Origin: JAGXLP01 sp042218715
GTDB taxonomy: Bacteria; Bipolaricaulota; Bipolaricaulia; M55B111
Direction of reading: 5' to 3'
Assembly (NCBI GenBank): GCA_042218715.1
Contig: JBDGQU010000111.1
Span: forward strand, 1-10,407
Length of the DNA stretch: 10,407 nt
This document shows, piece by piece, positions 6,591 to 10,407 of the stretch. The notes beneath the pieces are model-generated. The model was not told the origin of the DNA and did no database searches. It worked only from the letters and a program-made list of their open reading frames with translations. Made by a program: the position numbers and the translations under genes. The first letter of the stretch is position 1; each line of letters opens with the position of its first letter.

Positions 6591-7487
6591 TTAGAGCCCT
6601 CTATCGAGTCCCATCTCTCTCGCCAGATTAACAGCTTTCTCTAACTCTCGACCGGTTACCGACCTGCCAAGTTCCTCGTATTCCGAAGCCTCCCAGCACG
6701 GTCTATACTGACCCATAACGTTTAAGTACGAGTTACGAGATAATTCCTCAGCGATAAATCGAATGACCTCTTCCGTTCCGGACAACCCCTCCGGCAAGAC
6801 GAGGTGCCTAATCAGTAAACCCCGCTGGGCTACCCCCGAACCGTCAACCTCCAGGTCCCCGACCTGGTGATGCATCTCTTTTACGGCTCTTTTATTTACT
6901 TTCCAGTAATCGGGGACGCCGGAATACTTCCTGCCAAATTCGTCACTCGAATACTTCATATCCGGCATGTAAATATCCACGATGCCGTCCAGAAGCTTCA
7001 GGGTCTCGAGGCTTTCGTAACCGCCCGTGTTATACACTATGGGAATCTCCAGCCCCCTATCTATAGCTTCAACCAGTGCCTCAAGGAGTTGAGGTACGTA
7101 ATGGGTGGGCGACACCCAGTTCACGTTGTGACAGCCCCTGGCCTGCAATTTCAGGGTACGCTGCGCGACTTCAGATGGCTTCATCTTTTGACCCCTTCCT
7201 AACTGAGACAGCTCGTAATTCTGACAGTAGACACAGCCCAGGTTACAGTTCGACAGAAATACGGTCCCCGAACCATATCGGCCCACCAGCGGTCTTTCTT
7301 CGCCATAATGGGGAGCGACGGAGCTAACGAGTAGCCCTTCGCCCGAACCACATCTCCCCTTTTCTCCGCTCAACCTATTGACCCCACATTCTAGAGGACA
7401 GAGATCACAATCTTTAAGTTTCATCCGTAATTCCTCGACCCGACCTTCGAACTCGGACCGAGATAGAGACAAATAAGACGGTTCCAT
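6591..7487 (-). CDS. pflX: Radical SAM protein, PflX-like activase homolog
   Basis: The 298-aa protein matches the group called PflX, homologs of pyruvate formate-lyase activating enzyme with unknown substrate. The radical SAM cluster motif is NCNLGCVYCQNY (Cys81, Cys85, Cys88), which binds the [4Fe-4S] cluster that cleaves S-adenosylmethionine. An N-terminal cysteine set, CDLCPLECGVNR plus KGRCG (Cys27, Cys30, Cys34, Cys46), is typical of this group and may bind another metal centre. Further marks are YNTGGYE (152-158), the GGE-like SAM-binding motif, DIYMPDMKYS (171-180) and IRHLVLPEG (226-234). The ATG at 7487 has GGGTG about 8 nt upstream. No glycyl radical enzyme is in view, so a PFL-activating role is not supported by context. 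Confidence 0.87.
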   Translation of the reverse strand: MEPSYLSLSRSEFEGRVEELRMKLKDCDLCPLECGVNRLSGEKGRCGSGEGLLVSSVAPHYGEERPLVGRYGSGTVFLSNCNLGCVYCQNYELSQLGRGQKMKPSEVAQRTLKLQARGCHNVNWVSPTHYVPQLLEALVEAIDRGLEIPIVYNTGGYESLETLKLLDGIVDIYMPDMKYSSDEFGRKYSGVPDYWKVNKRAVKEMHHQVGDLEVDGSGVAQRGLLIRHLVLPEGLSGTEEVIRFIAEELSRNSYLNVMGQYRPCWEASEYEELGRSVTGRELEKAVNLAREMGLDRGL

Positions 7488-7651
7488 GTTAACGCACCCG
7501 AATCGTTCTCCCTGCTGACAATTAACTTGAATCCGAATTCCGGAATTATTTTAGCTAATATCATCTGGATACCAAAACCAAACTTTTCTTATCGAGAGAA
7601 TTGAAGTTGGTCTCAAGTGAGAGAATCGTATCTTAGGTAAAAAAACGGCCC

Positions 7652-7679
7652 TTGAAATAGCAAATCCGTCAAATATGAT
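7652..7679 (+). promoter_or_regulatory. Sigma-A promoter of hsp20 gene 1
   Basis: TTGAAA (7652-7657) and TATGAT (7674-7679) are spaced by 16 bp, each 5 of 6 to consensus. The start of transcription would fall inside the inverted repeat that begins 4 bp further on. Confidence 0.75.
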
Positions 7680-7683
7680 TGAA

Positions 7684-7710
7684 TTAGCAGAGTGATGATG
7701 ACTCTGCTAA
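7684..7710. promoter_or_regulatory. CIRCE-like operator, copy 1
   Basis: A perfect inverted repeat of 9-N9-9 layout: TTAGCAGAG at 7684-7692, a 9-bp spacer, and CTCTGCTAA at 7702-7710. The palindrome extends one more bp inwards on each side. Canonical CIRCE, the HrcA operator, is TTAGCACTC-N9-GAGTGCTAA. Here the outer six bases of each arm and the total length agree, while the inner three are replaced by their complements. It lies 4 bp after the -10 box and 34 bp before the hsp20 start, the usual place for CIRCE. It is most likely bound by an HrcA-like repressor. Confidence 0.8.
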
Positions 7711-7744
7711 TTTAATAAATCCCATAAATGAGGAGTTGAAAAAC

Positions 7745-8188
7745 ATGAGACGAATAGCATTCAGTTCACGAAATCGGTCTAACAGTCCATTTTTGGTCAA
7801 CAATCTAGTTAAAGATATATCCAAAACCAAAAAGAGAAGCAGGCGAACCCGTAAACGATCCCAGCTCGGTAACACGGATATTTACGAACAAGACGGAACA
7901 CTGCACTACGAAATAGAATTACCGGGATTCGACAAGGAAGAGATCACGGTAAAAACCAGGGAAAATAAACTACTGGTCATAGGAGAGTCCGGAGAGGGAA
8001 GCGAGAACGAGGACCGCAATTACCTGGCACGGGGAAGGAGTCAGGGTACAGTCAAAGGAAGTTACCCGTTACCAGAAGGAATTGACAGTGCTGAAACTCT
8101 GACGGCAAAATACGAAAATGGAGTTCTAAACATTGCAGTACCGCTACCAAAAGCAGAGGAACAAACCATCGAAGTAGAAATTAATTAA
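7745..8188 (+). CDS. hsp20: Small heat-shock protein (Hsp20), copy 1
   Basis: This 147-aa ATP-independent holdase chaperone of the alpha-crystallin family acts in the cytoplasm. The crystallin domain runs from GNTDIYEQDG (42-51) through ELPGFDKEEI to AKYENGVLNIAVPLP (121-135), which holds the conserved GVL motif. A C-terminal IEVEI (142-146) supplies the I-x-I/V anchor for oligomer assembly. The N-terminal arm is unusual: residues 27-38 hold nine Lys/Arg in twelve, and the phenylalanine-rich stretch seen in copy 2 is missing. I chose the ATG at 7745, nine nt after AGGAG; the in-frame TTG at 7736 directly abuts that ribosome binding site. The gene has its own promoter, operator and terminator. 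Confidence 0.92.
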   Translation: MRRIAFSSRNRSNSPFLVNNLVKDISKTKKRSRRTRKRSQLGNTDIYEQDGTLHYEIELPGFDKEEITVKTRENKLLVIGESGEGSENEDRNYLARGRSQGTVKGSYPLPEGIDSAETLTAKYENGVLNIAVPLPKAEEQTIEVEIN

Positions 8189-8207
8189 TCTATACGTCGA
8201 GGATTAT

Positions 8208-8250
8208 CCAGCGCTTATCCATCACGAACAATTAAAGGGATAAGCGCTGG
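8208..8250. terminator. Hairpin terminator after hsp20 gene 1
   Basis: CCAGCGCTTATCC (8208-8220) and GGATAAGCGCTGG (8238-8250) form a perfect 13-bp stem with a 17-nt loop. It begins about 20 bp after the hsp20 stop. Only a short T-rich stretch (GTTGATTTT) follows, so termination is likely but the U-tract is imperfect. Confidence 0.6.
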
Positions 8251-8310
8251 GTTGATTTTAAAGGAGAATAGCGGCCTAGAATAGTGTTACGGGAAACTCT
8301 TATTCCAAAG

Positions 8311-8338
8311 TTGACAAAAATCTAAGCATCCTTATAAT
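8311..8338 (+). promoter_or_regulatory. Consensus sigma-A promoter of hsp20 gene 2
   Basis: TTGACA (8311-8316) and TATAAT (8333-8338), both perfect, are spaced by 16 bp, the same spacing as in the hsp20 gene 1 promoter. Such a strong promoter makes sense if held down by the operator that follows. Confidence 0.88.
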
Positions 8339-8342
8339 ACAT

Positions 8343-8369
8343 TTAGCAGACTCTAGGCGACTCTGCTAA
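8343..8369. promoter_or_regulatory. CIRCE-like operator, copy 2
   Basis: TTAGCAGAC (8343-8351), a 9-bp spacer, and CTCTGCTAA (8361-8369). The arms differ from a perfect palindrome at one base (C8351 where copy 1 has G). The right arm is identical to copy 1. The repeat starts 4 bp after the -10 box, exactly as in copy 1, while the spacer sequence differs, so the arms and their placement are what is kept. Confidence 0.8.
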
Positions 8370-8406
8370 TAAATAAAAACACATATAAAACACGGAGGTG
8401 GAGCTT

Positions 8407-8865
8407 ATGGTTCTTCCTTCTGACAGAAACAGAAAGAGAGACCGAGTACCATCTCCCTTCGGGAAAGGTGGCTTTCTCGACGATCTTTTTCAGGATTTAG
8501 AGGATAGCTTTTTCGGAACTAATAGCCTGGGACGATTTGGCAATACGGACATCTACGAAAAGGACGGTAAACTTAATTACAGGATCGAACTTCCAGGCTT
8601 AACTAAGGACCAAATTAGCATCCAGGCAAAAGACAACCAGCTGGTTGTCTCGGGTGAAGTAGAACGAGACGAGGATAAGGAAGACGTAAATTACATCAGC
8701 AGGGGACGCCGTTACGGCAGATTCAAACAGTCATTTGGTCTGCCGGAAGAAGTAGAAGATCCGGACCGGCTTAAAGCCAGGTTCGAGAACGGAGTACTGC
8801 ACATTCAGGCAGAATTGAGCGAGTCCTTGACCGAAGAAAAAGCTGTTGACATAGAAATAGAATAA
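8407..8865 (+). CDS. hsp20: Small heat-shock protein (Hsp20), copy 2
   Basis: The 152-aa alpha-crystallin chaperone has a typical bacterial layout. Its N-terminal arm contains GGFLDDLFQDLEDSFFG (21-37), the hydrophobic oligomerisation and substrate segment. The crystallin domain runs from GNTDIYEKDG (45-54) through ELPGLTKDQI to ARFENGVLHIQAEL (124-137). A C-terminal VDIEIE (147-152) carries the I-x-I motif. It shares the crystallin domain pattern with copy 1 (GNTDIYE, ELPG, FENGVL against YENGVL) but not the N-terminal arm, so the pair looks like an old duplication or two separate acquisitions. The ATG at 8407 has GGAGG 8 nt upstream; the in-frame GTG at 8398 lies within that site. It is transcribed alone from its own promoter. 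Confidence 0.93.
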   Translation: MVLPSDRNRKRDRVPSPFGKGGFLDDLFQDLEDSFFGTNSLGRFGNTDIYEKDGKLNYRIELPGLTKDQISIQAKDNQLVVSGEVERDEDKEDVNYISRGRRYGRFKQSFGLPEEVEDPDRLKARFENGVLHIQAELSESLTEEKAVDIEIE

Positions 8866-8869
8866 CCAG

Positions 8870-8905
8870 AGGCAAGTACCGGGTCGGGAACGGCCCGGTT
8901 CGCCT
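8870..8905 (+). terminator. Intrinsic-type terminator after hsp20 gene 2
   Basis: ACCGGGTCG (8878-8886) pairs with CGGCCCGGT (8891-8899) over 9 bp, including one T.G, closed by a GGAA (GNRA-type) tetraloop. AGGC (8870-8873) and GCCT (8902-8905) extend it across a small internal loop. It begins 5 bp after the stop codon and is followed by a pyrimidine-rich tract (ATTGTTCTCTCCTT). Confidence 0.7.
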
Positions 8906-8947
8906 ATTGTTCTCTCCTTACCCGTCTTACAACCCTGTCTTACAGTA

Positions 8948-9127
8948 TCTCAATTCTTTCACCAGCGCCATACTTGATTGTTAACTCTAAATTGCCCTCT
9001 GCCCCTTACCTGGCAACTGATTTAACCTTAAAATCCTGGACATAGACAAAATCCCGGCAGCCAGGTAAGGGGCAGAGGGAAGATGAGGACTGGACAATGA
9101 TGGATGACTATGGTGAAAGAACTGAGA
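8948..9127. repeat. Long palindromic element with conserved loop
   Basis: An imperfect palindrome of about 180 bp between hsp20 and iadA. The inner arms at 8995-9014 and 9060-9079 are perfect complements over 20 bp. The outer arms at 8948-8964 and 9111-9127 match at 16 of 17. The stretches between them pair at roughly half to two thirds of positions and stay in register, so all arms share one centre near 9037. The 45-nt loop (9015-9059) contains a smaller hairpin, GATTTAA-CC-TTAAAATC. Loop ends and inner arms recur in the copy near 1265-1381. No open reading frame is visible inside. It may be a structured RNA or a foldback/MITE-like element; no transposase is nearby. The rest of 8906-9240 holds nothing else I can support. 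Confidence 0.75.
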
Positions 9128-9221
9128 ATGTCTTATTTCCCTCCGAAAAATAACTCAACTAAACTAAGTAACTGTCCACTAAGTGAAACTTTTGAAAAGA
9201 CCCAGCTTCTCGATCAAATAG

Positions 9222-9251
9222 TCTACAATTTAAGACTCATTTTGGTATAAT
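9222..9251 (+). promoter_or_regulatory. Promoter of the iadA gene
   Basis: A perfect TATAAT at 9246-9251 is preceded, 18 bp upstream, by TCTACA (9222-9227; 4 of 6 to TTGACA). The leader to the TTG start would be about 35 nt. The strong -10 box and correct distance make this likely despite the weak -35 box. Confidence 0.6.
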
Positions 9252-9293
9252 CAGGTGGTAAATTTACCTTTCAATAATTACGGAGGGGAAAAT

Positions 9294-10407
9294 TTGACCA
9301 ACCAATCGAGTTTTATTCTGATTAAGAACGGAAAGCTATACGATCCCGGGGAAAGAGGGAAAAGAGACGTCCTGATCGGGGGCGACAGGATCGTTAAGAT
9401 CGCGGAAACTATCGAGGTGCCTGAGAATTTTGGCGCGGACGTAGTCGATGGTTCCGGCAAACTGATTGTACCCGGCCTCATCGATCTTCACGTCCACCTA
9501 ACGGGAGGAGGAGGGGAAGCGGGTCCGAGTTCACGAGTTCCGGAGCTCCCTGTATCAGAAATCGCGGAAGCAGGCACCACCACGGTTGTAGGAACTCTCG
9601 GGACGGACGACGTGACCAGGAGCGTTGAGGCCCTGCTGGCCAAAGCTAAAGGGTTAAACCAGCACATTACCTCCTACATTTACACTGGTTCGTACCACCT
9701 ACCCTCTAAGACGATTACCGGCAGCGTCAAAAAGGACATCGCCCTGATTGACGAGGTAATCGGCGTCAAAGTAGCTATTTCCGATCATCGATCTTCCCAG
9801 CCCAGTTTAGACGAACTAAAAAAATTGGCCTCTGAAGCCCGGGTCGGTGGAATGATCGGGAATAAACCGGGAATCGTCCATCTCCACGTCGGGGGTGGAG
9901 AATCCGGCCTCAAGCCAGTTCGTGAGGCCGTAACGGGGTCGGAAATTCCCCCGTCTCAGTTCCTTCCGACCCACATGGGAAGATCACCAAAATTGATTCG
10001 GGAGGGAGCAGATCTCGTCGAAAGTGGAGGTTTTATCGATATTACTTGCCCGAGCGATTCTTCGAACCGGGAAGAAGTAATTGAAACGATAACCAAAACT
10101 TTCAAAGAAAAAGACGTCTCTCTAAAAAACGTCACTTTCAGTTCCGACGGCAACGGAAGTATGCCTAAGTTTGACGAGGGAGGGAATTTGGTAGGATTAA
10201 CCAAAGGAAAAGTAAATGCCCTATACAAAACCCTGGTAGATTTTGTCCGGAGTGAAATTATCGATCTTCCGGTCGCTCTATCCCTATTTACCACTAATCC
10301 CGCCCAACGTTTGGGGATAAGCGATCATAAAGGTAGCCTGGAAGAGGGCAAGGACGCGGACGTTCTGGTACTATCTAAAGACCTGGAAATAGAAAAGGGG
10401 TTTGCAA
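9294..10407 (+). CDS. iadA: Beta-aspartyl (isoaspartyl) dipeptidase IadA, 3' end cut off
   Basis: This amidohydrolase-superfamily metallopeptidase cleaves beta-aspartyl (isoaspartyl) dipeptides left by damaged protein turnover. The window holds 371 codons with no stop; E. coli IadA has about 390 residues, so only the extreme C-terminus is missing. The binuclear zinc site is complete: HVH in GLIDLHVH (His66, His68), Lys159 in GVKVAISDHRSS (carbamylated lysine in the family), His198 in HLHVGGG, His227 in LPTHMGR, and Asp285 in FSSDGNGSMP. Other marks are GGGGEAG after the HVH motif and TTNPAQRLG near the end. The start is a TTG with GGAGGGG at 9282-9288. The gene appears to be a separate unit with its own promoter. 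Confidence 0.92.
   Translation, partial: MTNQSSFILIKNGKLYDPGERGKRDVLIGGDRIVKIAETIEVPENFGADVVDGSGKLIVPGLIDLHVHLTGGGGEAGPSSRVPELPVSEIAEAGTTTVVGTLGTDDVTRSVEALLAKAKGLNQHITSYIYTGSYHLPSKTITGSVKKDIALIDEVIGVKVAISDHRSSQPSLDELKKLASEARVGGMIGNKPGIVHLHVGGGESGLKPVREAVTGSEIPPSQFLPTHMGRSPKLIREGADLVESGGFIDITCPSDSSNREEVIETITKTFKEKDVSLKNVTFSSDGNGSMPKFDEGGNLVGLTKGKVNALYKTLVDFVRSEIIDLPVALSLFTTNPAQRLGISDHKGSLEEGKDADVLVLSKDLEIEKGFA

Noticed and set aside
7736..7744. TTG at 7736 as start of hsp20 gene 1 (and likewise GTG at 8398 for gene 2)
   Set aside because: Both codons touch or overlap the AGGAG/GGAGG ribosome binding site; the ATGs at 7745 and 8407 have normal 8-9 nt spacing.
8948..9127. Palindromic element as an integron attC site or CRISPR unit
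   Set aside because: No attC core sites, no integrase, no regularly spaced repeats; there are only two copies and they are far apart.
8936..9135. TGTCTTA at 8936-8942 and 9129-9135 as a 7-bp target-site duplication of the palindrome
   Set aside because: The distance to the arms differs on the two sides (5 bp against 1 bp), and GTCTTAC also occurs a third time at 8924-8930, so chance is likely.

Overview
The window looks like a chromosomal piece from an anaerobic, low-to-mid GC bacterium, probably Bacillota/Clostridia-like. That placement is inference. It rests on consensus TTGACA/TATAAT promoters, strong GGAGG-type ribosome binding sites, frequent GTG/TTG starts, a CIRCE-like heat-shock operator design, and iron-sulfur and radical-SAM proteins typical of anaerobes. 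A run of 100 Ns (3982-4081) marks a scaffold gap, so the adjacency of the genes on either side of it is not proven by sequence. There are no rRNA, tRNA, CRISPR or transposase genes.

Layout. Positions 177-1028 (minus) encode a LarE-type sulfur transferase. A 560-bp gene-free stretch follows, holding a degenerate copy of a palindromic repeat. Positions 1589-3954 (plus) encode a DUF1638 protein, then a two-cluster ferredoxin-like protein closely followed by a zinc-ribbon protein. After the gap, 4118-5586 (plus) is a compact ArsR regulator / thioredoxin-like protein / DUF318 (ArsP-like) permease operon, the classic layout of a metalloid or metal export module. Two minus-strand genes come next: a DUF72 protein (5728-6495) and a PflX-like radical SAM protein (6591-7487). 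Two small heat-shock proteins (7745-8188 and 8407-8865) follow, each a separate transcription unit with its own promoter, operator and terminator. A 430-bp gene-free stretch carries a roughly 180-bp imperfect palindrome. The window ends inside a beta-aspartyl peptidase (IadA) gene that starts with TTG at 9294.

The two most interesting signals are non-coding. First, both hsp20 genes have a 9-N9-9 inverted repeat, TTAGCAGAG-N9-CTCTGCTAA, exactly 4 bp downstream of the -10 box. This copies the length, outer bases and position of CIRCE (TTAGCACTC-N9-GAGTGCTAA) but swaps the three inner bases of each arm for their complements, suggesting an HrcA-like regulator with changed specificity. Second, the palindromic element at 8948-9127 has a perfect 20-bp inner stem, a 16/17 outer stem in register, and a 45-nt loop whose ends are conserved in a second diverged copy near 1265-1381. 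It is either a structured RNA or a small foldback mobile element.
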